DNA from: Symploca sp. SIO2E9
GTDB taxonomy: Bacteria; Cyanobacteriota; Cyanobacteriia; Cyanobacteriales; Coleofasciculaceae
Direction: 5' to 3'
Length of the DNA stretch: 49,207 bases
Assembly: GCA_010692645.1 (NCBI GenBank)
Contig: JAAHGS010000040.1
Location: 1-49,207, forward strand
Shown: positions 15,436 through 25,200 of the stretch, piece by piece
Position numbering within the stretch: the stretch's first letter is position 1
Layout: every line of letters begins with the position of its first letter
Made by a program: the position numbers and the translations under genes
The notes under the pieces: model-generated
What the model saw: the letters and a program-made list of their open reading frames with translations, nothing else
Databases searched by the model: none
Told to the model about the DNA's origin: nothing

Positions 15436-15500
15436 TAAGTAATAAGTAATAAGTAATAAGTAATAAGTGAAGATAAGAACATTTATTGCTTATTACTTGT
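15431..15500 (+). repeat. AGTAATA heptamer tandem repeat with complementary downstream arm
   Basis: Five tandem AGTAATA units (15431-15465) begin inside the stop codon of the small gene. The segment TTATTGCTTATTACTTG at about 15483-15499 is complementary to two units, so the transcript can fold into a long AU-rich hairpin. It may end transcription. Confidence 0.65.
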
Positions 15501-15573
15501 TGATTCTATCTTCTCCTTCCTCATGTCTCGGTGTTTCTGTGTCTCCCCCTCCCCCCATCTCCCCATCCCCCCT

Positions 15574-15963
15574 ATGACTACTCTATTTAATCGCCTCCAA
15601 CCCTCTCAAAATTTCTGCATTAGTGTTAGTGAAATCGCCAAATTCCTCAACATTCCCCAACAGTTAATTGTGCGCATCGAATGTTGGCAATATGTTTTAT
15701 TTGTACATCGCCGCGATGTGGGCGGACAATTCATCAGTTATCGGAAGTTACAACAGTGGCTCCTTGCTACTGCCCGTCAAATTCAAAAATGCTCTAATTT
15801 ACTACAATTACTAGATTTATTAGTGGAAATTAGGGAAGACTACCAAAAACATGAAAAGCAATACAGCCTCAAGCATCACCAATTTTTAAGCTACATTTGG
15901 TTTCAACGCTGGGAAAGCCTTGGCTATGAGCAACACCCATTAAATAATGTTTGTAGAGATTGA
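15574..15963 (+). CDS. Hypothetical protein, possible helix-turn-helix N-terminus
   Basis: 129 residues from the ATG at 15574. The frame can be extended to 15523, but those 17 codons lie in a C-rich low-complexity repeat with no ribosome-binding site, so the shorter form is preferred. The segment ISVSEIAKFLNIPQQLIVRI looks like a helix-turn-helix. The rest is helical and rich in Gln, Trp and Leu. I do not recognise the family. It follows the 62-residue gene on the same strand but is separated by repeats. It is convergent with the methyltransferase gene. Confidence 0.6.
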   Translation: MTTLFNRLQPSQNFCISVSEIAKFLNIPQQLIVRIECWQYVLFVHRRDVGGQFISYRKLQQWLLATARQIQKCSNLLQLLDLLVEIREDYQKHEKQYSLKHHQFLSYIWFQRWESLGYEQHPLNNVCRD

Positions 15964-16007
15964 CTGGGATAGGGGTAATTTATTGAAGTTTTTTTATCCG
16001 CCCCGAA

Positions 16008-16131
16008 ATCAATTTCAGGGCTAATAACCAAAGTCCATTAAAATGGACTGAAATATATGTATAGCAAGCGTTAAGTCTTCTTTGAGAGGACTTAAGCTAT
16101 AAGGCTAGGGTTTGAACCCCAGGCGGGTGAA
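16008..16131. repeat. Multi-hairpin palindromic repeat between convergent genes
   Basis: Outer arms CCGCC (about 16009) and GGCGG (about 16122) enclose four hairpins: CCCCGAAAT/ATTTCAGGG, AGTCCATT/AATGGACT (16031-16048), TAAGTC/GACTTA and GGGTTTGAACCC. The layout resembles dispersed palindromic units known in filamentous cyanobacteria. It may serve as a two-way terminator for the converging genes. Confidence 0.55.
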
Positions 16132-16140
16132 TAGATTGTC

Positions 16141-17064
16141 CTACTGTTGATTAACTTCTGCCACAATTGTGCGATGGCGAGGACTATTGAGAGTAACAGT
16201 AGGCAACTTAAAACCAGCCTCTACGATCGCTTGTTCAATATCAAAAGCGAAATATTCGTCAAGATAAGGCTCAGTACTCTTAAATAATGTGAACACATAG
16301 GGAGGCATCTTAGCATGAAATTCAGCGTGGGGATTGCCATCCATTATGGCTAGATAGCCACCGGGACGTAGTAGACGCCTTGCCTCGCGCAAAATTTCCC
16401 TTGACGCCTGTTGGGGAAGTTCATGGAACATTGAGAAGACAGATACTAAATCAAAGCTGGCATCCGGCAAGCCAGTGGCTTCAGCAGCAGCGTGTTTCCA
16501 ACTTATCTTGGTATGGCGTTGCTCTCCATAGTATTGTGCCACCGCTAAAAAGTAAGGAGACAAGTCTAAGCCAGTAATGCTTGCTTGGGGATAAACCTCT
16601 TGTAGAGCAAAACTACTGAGCCCAACACTGCAACCTAAATCTAAAATATCTTGAGGCTCAATGCTCAGTTGCTCTTTAACAATATCGTGATAACTCTGGC
16701 GCAGTCTAGAATCTCCTTGAATTCCAGCACCAGGCCAAACCCTAGCATGAACTGCGTAGGCAGCGCATTCTAACTCCCAAGCAGCATCCCAGTTCATATT
16801 ACCGTTTTCGTAAGCATGGAACGAACATAAGTAATAATCAGGATAGGTCACCTCAGGGTTTTGTACCTGGCTCAAGCGAGAATCCCACTCCAGAGAGCGC
16901 AACTCCTGGACTCGTTTTCTCCAGGGCACTCCTATTTTCTCAGCCCGCTTAATCATCATCTGGCGAGCTTGTCGCTTGGCTAAGTTCGCTAAGGGCTTAA
17001 TGGAGAGGAATCCATTCGCGAGTCGAGAGGTTAATCTAGGGGAGTTATTGACAGAAGATGTCAT
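16141..17064 (-). CDS. Class I SAM-dependent methyltransferase
   Basis: A Rossmann-fold methyltransferase. Motif I is DILDLGCSVGLSS with the acidic end of beta-2 in GLDLSPYFL; the later motif FDLVSVFSMFHELPQ and the RLLRPGGYLAI strand are also clear. The N-terminal ~120 residues are family-specific. The substrate is unknown; the layout fits small-molecule or lipid/quinone-type methyltransferases. I chose the ATG at 17064 (MTSSVNN). The extra 11 residues available from 17097 (MPTLIVCII) run into the divergent promoter. The aminopeptidase gene is divergent with only about 115 bases between. Confidence 0.85.
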   Translation of the reverse strand: MTSSVNNSPRLTSRLANGFLSIKPLANLAKRQARQMMIKRAEKIGVPWRKRVQELRSLEWDSRLSQVQNPEVTYPDYYLCSFHAYENGNMNWDAAWELECAAYAVHARVWPGAGIQGDSRLRQSYHDIVKEQLSIEPQDILDLGCSVGLSSFALQEVYPQASITGLDLSPYFLAVAQYYGEQRHTKISWKHAAAEATGLPDASFDLVSVFSMFHELPQQASREILREARRLLRPGGYLAIMDGNPHAEFHAKMPPYVFTLFKSTEPYLDEYFAFDIEQAIVEAGFKLPTVTLNSPRHRTIVAEVNQQ

Positions 17065-17178
17065 AAGAAAAATTATGCAAACAATCAGGGTAGGCATTGC
17101 TCATTATAGTGATCAAGATACCTTGATTAGTAATGATCTAACCTTTATAATCCACTTTTTAAGGCACCCACTTCACTT

Positions 17179-19776
17179 ATGTTGAATTCCTATTTCGATT
17201 CTGAAAATAACGGTCACAAACCTTTTGAATTGCCAGGTGCTAGACCCCACTATAATCCTGATCGTCCTGGACAAGTCGAGCATATTTTCCTGGATTTGGC
17301 GCTAGACCTTGCTAACCAAAGCTTTGGCGGTACTTGCACAATTACGATTACTCCCATACGCAGCGGCATTGGGCAGCTATCACTAGATGCAGTCAACCTC
17401 AACATTAGCTCAGTGCAGGTTGATAAAATTCAACAACCTTTTGACTACGACGGCGAAAAATTATACATCCAGCTACTCAAACCTACCGAAGCAGGCAAAG
17501 AAATTAAAATTGCGATCGCCTACAGTGTAGAGAAACCCCAGCGTGGTCTTTACTTCGTTAGCCCGGATCAACATTACCCTAACAAACCCACCCAAGTCTG
17601 GACTCAGGGCGAAGACGAAGATTCTCGCTTCTGGTTCCCCTGTTTCGATTATCCTGGTCAACTATCAACCTCGGAAATTCGTATCAAAGTTCCCAAGCCA
17701 TTAATTGCTATTTCCAATGGAGAACTAATTGCTGCAGAAACAGAAGGTGATCTCAAAAGTTACCATTGGTTACAGCAACAAGTTCACCCCACCTATCTGA
17801 TGACCTTAGCTGTGGGAGACTTTGCTGAAATTCTCGATCAATGGCAAGGTAAGCCCGTCACCTATTATGTAGAAAAAGGCAGAGAGGATGATGCTCGTCG
17901 CAGTATGGGTAAGACGCCTCAGATGATGGAATTCCTCAGCAATAAGTTTGGCTATCCCTATCCTTATCCCAAGTACGCACAAGTCTGCGTCGATGACTTC
18001 ATCTTTGGTGGTATGGAAAATACTTCCACTACCTTATTAACTGACCGTTGTTTACTCGATGAGAGGGCATCTCTCGATAATGAACGCACAGAAAGTTTGG
18101 TAGTTCATGAACTTGCTCACCAGTGGTTTGGCGATTTAGTAGTAATCAAGCATTGGTCTCATGCCTGGATTAAGGAGGGAATGGCTTCCTATTCAGAAGT
18201 ATTTTGGACAGCAAAGGAGTATGGAAAAGATGAAGGAGCCTATTACCTGTTAGGGGAAGCCCGCAGCTATTTGCATGAGGATAGTTCCCGCTATCGTCGT
18301 CCAATTGTTACTCACATTTACCGAGAAGCAATTGAACTCTATGACCGCCACCTCTACGAGAAAGGCGCTTGTGTTTATCACATGATTCGGGCAGAATTGG
18401 GCGATGAGTTGTTTTGGAAGGCGATTGAAACCTTTGTACAGGACAATGCTCATAAAACTGTAGAAACTGTTGATTTACTGCGGGCAATTGATAAGGCTAC
18501 TGGTCGTAATCTGCTATTTTTATTTGATCAGTATGTTTATCGAGGCGGTCATCCTGATTATAAAGTTGCCTACTCCTGGGATGCTGACAGTCAGTTGGCT
18601 AAAATTACCGTTACCCAGATTCAAGCTCAAGCAAATAATAATGGTAGCCAAAGCAAGTTATTTGATTTGAAAATTCCGATTGCCTTTGGTTTCGTTGAAC
18701 AGGATAATCAAAATTCTATATCTCTAAAAACCTTCACGGTGCGCATTCATGAGCGAGAACAAAGTTTTTATTTTCCTTTAGATAAAAAACCACAATTTAT
18801 CAGTTTTGACTCTGGGAATAATTACCTAAAAACCGTCTCTCTGGAATACCCAACTCCAGAACTAAAAGCACAACTAAAATTTGACTCTGATCCAATCTCC
18901 CGCATTTATGCAGCTCAGGCATTGACTAAGAAAGGAGGCTTGGAGGCAATTAAAGCCCTCTCTGAAGCCCTTACTAGTGACTCCTTCTGGGGAGTGCGTC
19001 TGGAAGTAGCTAAGCAATTGGCAGAGGTCAAACTCGATCAAGCGACTGTTGCTTTAATTGTTGGTTTGAAGGATAAAGATCATCGTGTGCGCAAATCAGT
19101 AGTGGAAGCTTTAGGTAAAACTAAAATGCCAGAAAGCTACCAAGCCCTTAAGCAGTTTGTAGAAACTGGTGATCCTAGCTACTATACTGAAGCTGCTGCT
19201 GCCAGAGTACTAGGAGGAATGGTCTCAGGTAGCCTTAAAGAAAAGGAGGAGCAAATCCTTGAGTTACTTCATAGCATCCTTAAAGAAAGGGCTGGCTGGA
19301 ATGAAGTTGTACGCGGGGGAGCTATTGGTGGTTTGAGCCAAATGAAATCATCAGCTACAGCCTTGGATTTAATTCTCGAATACACTAATCCCGGTGTTCC
19401 CCAACCCCTGCGTTTAAGTGCGATTCGGGCGCTAGGAACAATTTCTACAGGTCAGACTACTAATCATGTTGAGCGGATTATAGAGCAATTAGAAGCACTT
19501 TCTAGAGAAACTTTTTTCCTCACACAAGTAGCAGTAGTCTCAGCACTAGGGCAGATGGAGACAACCAAGGCAATGGGCGTTTTGCGATCGCTCCGTGATC
19601 AAACTGCCGATGGCAGGGTCCGTCGCTTTGCTGAGGAATCAATTCAGAAGGTGCAAAAAAAGGTTGGTTCTGATCAAGCCGTTAAACAATTGCGCGAAGA
19701 ACTCGATCAACTAAAACAAGAAAACCAGGAACTCAAAAGTCGCCTGGAAAATTTAGAAGCTAAGTCTAAGTCCTGA
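17179..19776 (+). CDS. M1 family aminopeptidase with C-terminal HEAT repeats
   Basis: A zinc aminopeptidase that removes N-terminal residues from peptides. The substrate-binding GGMENTST is at about 277, the zinc motif HELAH at about 310, and the third ligand Glu in WIKEGMASYSE at about 332. The C-terminal third (about 560-820) contains HEAT/PBS-lyase-like helical repeats in place of the usual ERAP-like domain, and a coiled coil (about 830-862) closes the protein. This domain mix is common in cyanobacterial members. No signal peptide, so cytoplasmic. Length 865. A perfect palindrome follows the stop. Confidence 0.93.
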   Translation: MLNSYFDSENNGHKPFELPGARPHYNPDRPGQVEHIFLDLALDLANQSFGGTCTITITPIRSGIGQLSLDAVNLNISSVQVDKIQQPFDYDGEKLYIQLLKPTEAGKEIKIAIAYSVEKPQRGLYFVSPDQHYPNKPTQVWTQGEDEDSRFWFPCFDYPGQLSTSEIRIKVPKPLIAISNGELIAAETEGDLKSYHWLQQQVHPTYLMTLAVGDFAEILDQWQGKPVTYYVEKGREDDARRSMGKTPQMMEFLSNKFGYPYPYPKYAQVCVDDFIFGGMENTSTTLLTDRCLLDERASLDNERTESLVVHELAHQWFGDLVVIKHWSHAWIKEGMASYSEVFWTAKEYGKDEGAYYLLGEARSYLHEDSSRYRRPIVTHIYREAIELYDRHLYEKGACVYHMIRAELGDELFWKAIETFVQDNAHKTVETVDLLRAIDKATGRNLLFLFDQYVYRGGHPDYKVAYSWDADSQLAKITVTQIQAQANNNGSQSKLFDLKIPIAFGFVEQDNQNSISLKTFTVRIHEREQSFYFPLDKKPQFISFDSGNNYLKTVSLEYPTPELKAQLKFDSDPISRIYAAQALTKKGGLEAIKALSEALTSDSFWGVRLEVAKQLAEVKLDQATVALIVGLKDKDHRVRKSVVEALGKTKMPESYQALKQFVETGDPSYYTEAAAARVLGGMVSGSLKEKEEQILELLHSILKERAGWNEVVRGGAIGGLSQMKSSATALDLILEYTNPGVPQPLRLSAIRALGTISTGQTTNHVERIIEQLEALSRETFFLTQVAVVSALGQMETTKAMGVLRSLRDQTADGRVRRFAEESIQKVQKKVGSDQAVKQLREELDQLKQENQELKSRLENLEAKSKS

Positions 19777-19777
19777 C

Positions 19778-19795
19778 CGAGAGCGTACGCTCTCG
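19778..19795. terminator. 18 bp perfect palindrome at the aminopeptidase 3' end
   Basis: CGAGAGCGTACGCTCTCG starts two bases after the stop codon. It can form a strong stem but has no T-run. Confidence 0.4.
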
Positions 19796-19846
19796 ACATA
19801 ATTAACCCCGTCACTCCCTTACCCCGTAACTTCTATGCTGGTGTCA

Positions 19847-19866
19847 GGGCGCACGTCGGTGCGCCC
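19847..19866. terminator. GC-rich hairpin downstream of the aminopeptidase
   Basis: GGGCGCAC pairs with GTGCGCCC around GTCG. It is a stable 8 bp stem but lacks a T-tract. Similar GGGCGCAC hairpins are common intergenic repeats in cyanobacteria. Confidence 0.45.
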
Positions 19867-20165
19867 CTACCGTCCCCTCTACTCCTTACTCCTCTCAAGC
19901 TTGATATTTTCCGGATTACAAATCAGAGTACTTGTGTGTAGCAAAAGGTAGTCGAATTGTTCAGAAAATGTGACCGCTATTCTCATAGCTTAAAACGATT
20001 GCGACCGCTATTCTTATTTTCTGAGCTTTTTTGATAAGTGGAATGTGGGTTTATTAACCTACAAATCTCACCTAATTCTAAAGAGTTACCTCTCCTGAAT
20101 TTTAGGTAAGCCAATTTTGCAGTTTATTTAATCCTCATTCCAGTTGAGTCATGACTCCTGACTCC

Positions 20166-20279
20166 TATAGCAACGGACATATCAGTTAGGACATTCTATT
20201 TTGATTCAAAGGGAGCTCTTAGCAGGGAGTAGGGAGTAGGGAACAAGGAAGTGTCCTAATCATAGTGGCGACGGCTATA
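20166..20279 (-). mobile_element. MITE-like element, family TATAGCAGT...TTGCTAT, copy 2
   Basis: Its reverse complement aligns with 9777-9899: the shared blocks are AGGACACTTCC, AAGAG.TCCC, CCCTTTGAATCAAAATA and ATGTCCTAAC, with TATAGC-type ends. The core differs (AGGGAGT units against TTCCCTGT units), showing that the low-complexity core is variable. Confidence 0.7.
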
Positions 20280-20820
20280 ATTCCTCACCAAAAAACTTTT
20301 TCAGCAAGCCCTAAATAGCGCAAGATGTTATTTATATAAGATTTTAACCCTGAAGTCAAGTGACCGTTTCAATTTTTTACACAACTTTATGTAAATACAT
20401 GCGTCGAAGCTGTGAATAATTCCTAGAGTAACAGGCCAATATTAGTAATAAAGACACGGAGTAACCAGTGTTTGAGGAGATGAATATTTTTTTGAGGTTA
20501 GAAGAGGCCTCCGATTATCAATCTTACTATAAGAGTTCAAACCGCGCAATCTCGTAGAATATTCTCAACAAATTGGCGTTGTAAAGTTAAGTAACGAAGC
20601 GCCAAACGATTGAAAATTATAAACTAATTAGAAGATAATCATCATTTAAACTTATATAGTGCTTCTCTATCTGGTAAAGTACTTTCATCATCGGGATTAG
20701 GGAGTGGGGGCAAGAAAATTAGATATATAGGGTTTCTCACATTGATGAGGTACAGTCGTCTGGGTTTTAGGGAACAGGGAATAGGGTGAGCGAAAAAAAG
20801 AGTGGGGAAATAATTAAGCA

Positions 20821-20861
20821 GACGCTCCAGACGCTCCAGACGCTCCAGACGCTCCAGACGC
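20821..20861. repeat. 9 bp tandem repeat (GACGCTCCA)
   Basis: Four exact copies of GACGCTCCA plus a partial GACGC. On the - strand it would read as Leu-Glu-Arg repeats, but no real gene is evident around it. Confidence 0.85.
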
Positions 20862-20987
20862 GGAGAAATCAAATCCCACGCAAAATTTCGTTCACCCCAG
20901 GGAATAGGGAATAAGTAAGAAAATGAAGTGTATTTCACTAAGAAAGAGAATTGCTATATCTCACTTAAACGGAAATTACTATATTGC

Positions 20988-22061
20988 TCAAATTTCTACA
21001 GTAAAAACAGAACCTCGAGGTTGATTATCTTCCACAAAAATCCTGCCGCCGTGGGCTTCAACTGCTATTTTACAGAAGGCTAAACCCAGACCAAATTGGG
21101 AAACTCCAGCCATTAAATTACCCACTTCGTACTTGTCAAAGATACGCTTTCGTAATTGTTGATGAACTCCTGGACCAGCATCAGCTATACGAATTCTAGC
21201 TTGGGTTTTAGTATCAACTGGATAGTCAAGTTGTAAGGTGATTTGACTATCTGAGGGTGAAAACTTGATTGCATTCGAGACCAAGTTATCAAAGACGCGA
21301 CGAAATAAATTGAGATCGAGTGTGATCGTATTTCCCAATTCTGGAAGATGACTAACCAACTCAATATTTTTCTGTTGGGCAATACTCCGGAAATCTGAGA
21401 CTACTTCTTGTTCGAGTTCATTGAGATTCACCAAATCTCGCTTGATGTTTATTTTGCCAGATTCCAGCTTTGCCATCATTAACAAGTCATCAGCCAGCGA
21501 TTGCAGCCGCTGTGCCGATTTCAAGATCTGGTCAGCTTTTCGCAGTTGCTTGTCTTGAAGTTGGGTTTGCTGGAGAATCTCACAAGACATGATGATACTT
21601 GCTAAAGGATTGCGCAGATCGTGTACGATCATATGAGACATATCTTCCCTGAGCTTGAGAGTAGCTTGCAGAGAATCATGTTGTCTTTTGATTCGCAACA
21701 TGGAGCGAACTCTAGCTCTGAGTTCAAGACCAGTAATTGGTTTGCCGATAAAATCATCTGCTCCAGCATTAAGACATTGAGCAAGATCTTCCTTAGAGTT
21801 GAGTGCTGTCACCATAATAATGGGAATATGACACCAGCTCTGGTTAGACTTAATCCGAATACAAGTATCGATGCCGTCGAAATCGGGCATCATCACATCC
21901 AGTAAGATGACATCAGGTTTAACCTGATCTAAACTGTTCAATGCTTCTAAGCCACTAGAGGCGTAGCTAAAATTGTACCCTTCCCGGAATAGCAGAGCCT
22001 CAATCACTTCAAACCCGTTTGGTTCATCATCGACAACCAATACAGAACTTTTACTATCCAT
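20988..22061 (-). CDS. Response regulator-histidine kinase (REC-HisKA-HATPase)
   Basis: A 357-residue soluble signalling protein. An N-terminal receiver domain has the phospho-acceptor Asp in ILLDVMMPDFDG (about 55) and the conserved Lys in GKPI. It is followed by a HisKA domain with catalytic His in MIVHDLRNP (about 146) and an HATPase domain (LVSNAIKFSP, DAGPGV, FGLGLAFC). The receiver in front of the kinase means an upstream kinase can control its activity. The large hybrid kinase is directly upstream on the same strand (147-base gap), so the two probably form one relay and perhaps one operon. Confidence 0.92.
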   Translation of the reverse strand: MDSKSSVLVVDDEPNGFEVIEALLFREGYNFSYASSGLEALNSLDQVKPDVILLDVMMPDFDGIDTCIRIKSNQSWCHIPIIMVTALNSKEDLAQCLNAGADDFIGKPITGLELRARVRSMLRIKRQHDSLQATLKLREDMSHMIVHDLRNPLASIIMSCEILQQTQLQDKQLRKADQILKSAQRLQSLADDLLMMAKLESGKINIKRDLVNLNELEQEVVSDFRSIAQQKNIELVSHLPELGNTITLDLNLFRRVFDNLVSNAIKFSPSDSQITLQLDYPVDTKTQARIRIADAGPGVHQQLRKRIFDKYEVGNLMAGVSQFGLGLAFCKIAVEAHGGRIFVEDNQPRGSVFTVEI

Positions 22062-22208
22062 CAGTGTGACAGTCTTTATTCTATTGCTTGCTTTATAATC
22101 ATGGAATAGAGATGTATGCGATCGCGTTTACGCAATATTCAAATTATGTATATTTTGCTAAGGTATTTGATGGTGTGGGAGGACAGCTCTCAAAAAAACT
22201 CAAATAAT

Positions 22209-25200
22209 TTATTCCTGAAAAAGTATTCTCTTAATAGTATTTGCCAGATTTTTCAGACTAACTGGCTTAGTCATGTAATCATTTGCTCCTGCTGCTAGGC
22301 ATTTATCTCTGTCTCCAGGCATAGCGAGAGCCGTCAGGGCAATTATCGGAATAGCTGCCGTTTCTCGATCAGCTCGAATCCTAACCATAGCCTCTAATCC
22401 ATCCATTTCTGGCATCTGAAGATCCATCAAAATCAGTCGTGGCTGTTGTTGTTTGGCTTTAATGATAGCTTCTCGACCATTTTGGGCTAAACTAAGTCGG
22501 TATCCGATTGTAGGTAAATAGTGGCACAAGGTATAAATATTCGTTTCATTATCTTCTGCCACCAGAATTAAAGGCGGCTGCTGTTGTTTTGGGATGCCGA
22601 CTGAGATAGTTGCTTGAACTTCCACCTCAGGCCAAATTTTACCTAGAGCCGAGTGTAACTTTTCACGAGAGAGCGGTTTGACGAGATATTCAGCTGCACC
22701 CATTGCTAATGCTCGCAATTTTTCATCCACTACCGAGACAACTAATACTGGGATTTCTTTAGTGTAGGATTGGGCCTTAAGCTGAGACAAAACCTGCCAA
22801 CCAGAGTGTTCTGGCAGTTGCAAATCTAGGATAATCACATCTGGATTTAACCGCAGTGCCTCTTCAATTGCACCCTTACCACGAGTATAAACAGAAGATT
22901 GTACTCCTATTTCCTCTAAGTAGCGAGTTACCTGCTCAGCGGCAACCGTCGAATCTTCAATTACTAAAACTTGAGGGTCTAAAATTGGTAATGGGGAACT
23001 TTCGTGAACTCCTGCACCCTGCAACTGGCAGGCATCATCACTCATTTTTACTGATTCTCTAGAAATCTCCTGTTGCCAAGGGAGCATGACACTAAACCGA
23101 CTGCCCTTACCAACTTCGCTCTCCACCTTAACACTACCCCCGTGCATTTCAGCAATCCCTCGTGCCAATGCTAAACCCAAACCTGTGCCAGCATATCGGC
23201 GGGAGAGACTGCTGTCAATCTGAACAAAAGATTGAAACAGCTTATCTAGGTTTTCTGGAGCAATACCAATACCAGTGTCAATGACAGTGAAACTGAGGAT
23301 ATTTTGGTCTGAATCTCCCTCAATTTTTAAGGTGACACTACCACCAGAGGGAGTGAATTTCACCGCATTGCTCAGTAAGTTGAGCAGCACTTGTCGCATG
23401 CGTCGCTCATCGACTTTTATTTCCCCTAGGCTCTCGTTAAGTTCACAGCTGAGTTCAATGTTTTTGTTATAAGCTTGCTGTCTAACTAAGTTCAAGCTGG
23501 AATCACATAGTCTTTGCACTCCAACAGAAGCAATTTGCAGTTCCATTTTCCCCGCTTCAATTTTGGCGAGGTCAAGAATATCATTGATTAAAGCCAGCAG
23601 ATGATTGCCACTTTGCTCAATAGTTTTTAAAGAGCGCTGCTGTCTATCTGTCAGAGAACCGTAGACTTCCTCTTGCAAAGCTTCAGATAAACCGAGAATC
23701 GAGTTAAGCGGTGTTCGTAATTCGTGGCTCATGCTGGCGAGGAACTCATCTTTGAGGCTGGTGGCACGAGCTAAATTGGCGTTAGTGAGTGCTAGCTCTT
23801 CGTTAGTTTGGCGCAGCGCCGCTGTGCGCTGTTCAACTCTGTGTTCTAACTCCTGATTTAGTCTTTTTAGAGCTTGTGTCGCCCTCTTGCGCTCTAATTC
23901 CGCTTGCTTTTGCTCAGTGATGTCAGTAATTGTCCCAATGTAACCAATAATCGAGCCGTTAGCTTCCTTCTCCGCAACTGCTTGACCAAATACCCAGGTA
24001 ATTGTGCCGTTAGGACGCACAAAGCGATACTCTGAGCGAAATGGAGCATTAATCTCAACAGTCCGCTCCCACTCTACCAAAATGCGATCGCGATCAACAG
24101 GGTGTATGCCTGTAAAACAACTTAGGCAACTCATGAGAGTCTCTTGCTCTGGGGTGAGTTGGCGAGCAGGTTTATCTAGTGATTGGGGGGGGTTATCTAA
24201 CTCCCAGACACCTAAAAGCCCAGATGCAGAAACTTCGATATAAAAACCCTCTGTTTCCCCTGCCTCCTCTATTGCTTGCCTTCCTGTGTCGCTAACATTT
24301 GGCAACTGTTGAAAGCGCTCTTTTTTATATAGACACTGTGGTGTCACTCCAGTAATTTGAAACCAATGCTCATTGGCATAAACATATTTCCCCTGAGTAT
24401 CCATACGGAAAATACCTACAGGTGCCGCTGCTACCAAGCTGGCATAGCGCTGTTTACTGTTTTGCAGGGCAGCTTCTGCCTGCTGGCGCTCCCAGATAAC
24501 TTGCTGCAATTTGAGATTGAGCGTTGATTGCTCAGCAGTGCTTGAATTTTCTGGTAGATCATAGGCAATGTTAATACCATAAGCCATTTGATTAAAGGCG
24601 AGTGCTAATTTTCCCACCTCATCTGTAGTTAAAATCTCAGCTCGCACTTTCAGGTTTCCTTCAGCAAATTCCTGAGTAGTTTGCTGTAGGCGTTCAATAG
24701 GCTTAATAATCGCCTGCGCCAGTAACATTGCTAATGCCACATCTGCTGCCAAGGCTAAAACAGATACCAGTATCTGTAGTCTTAGATGCTCTCGAAGCAG
24801 CATATTGATTGCGTTTTCTGGTGTTCCGCGCACCAAAACAGCCACTGGCTCACCAGCAAAATTATTGATAGTCTTAGCAGCTACTGTATAGCTAACACTA
24901 CCAATCTGCATCCTTTGGGTTACTGGCTGACCTTCAAATTCTACTGACTTGCTGAGAATAGTACTATCAGGTAGAGGCAGGTTGGGAATATGCTGATTTT
25001 GGTTGTACTGATTGTGCCCAGCTAAGTGATAGTTGTTTTTATCTTGCTGGGAGAGTACTAAAGTAAACTTGCCGGTAGGTTGACGCAAATAGATAGCATT
25101 GTATCCGCCTCCGAGTACCATTAAATTATCAGAAACCAGCGACTGTTTACCATTAATGATGTCCCCAGATACCAGAATTCCCAACAACTGTTGAGTTTGC

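Larger units (their letters stand above)
19867..20987. other. 1.1 kb gene-poor gap with repeats
   Basis: No convincing gene. It holds a MITE-like element (20166-20279), a 9 bp tandem repeat (20821-20861) and AGGGAATAGGG-type low-complexity DNA near 20770 and 20900. A possible 29-codon frame from a GTG near 20469 (begins MFEEMN) follows an AACCAGT stretch but has no recognisable relative. An open frame on the - strand at 20642-20938 is made largely of repeat sequence. Confidence 0.5.

Noticed and set aside
16100-16131. tRNA T-arm-like GGGTTTGAACCCC
   Set aside because: The loop is too short for a T-arm and no acceptor, D or anticodon arms fit around it.
20642-20938. Open frame of 98 codons on the - strand
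   Set aside because: Its middle is the 9 bp tandem repeat (Leu-Glu-Arg) and its ends are AGGGAATAGGG-type repeat DNA; no family pattern or ribosome-binding site.
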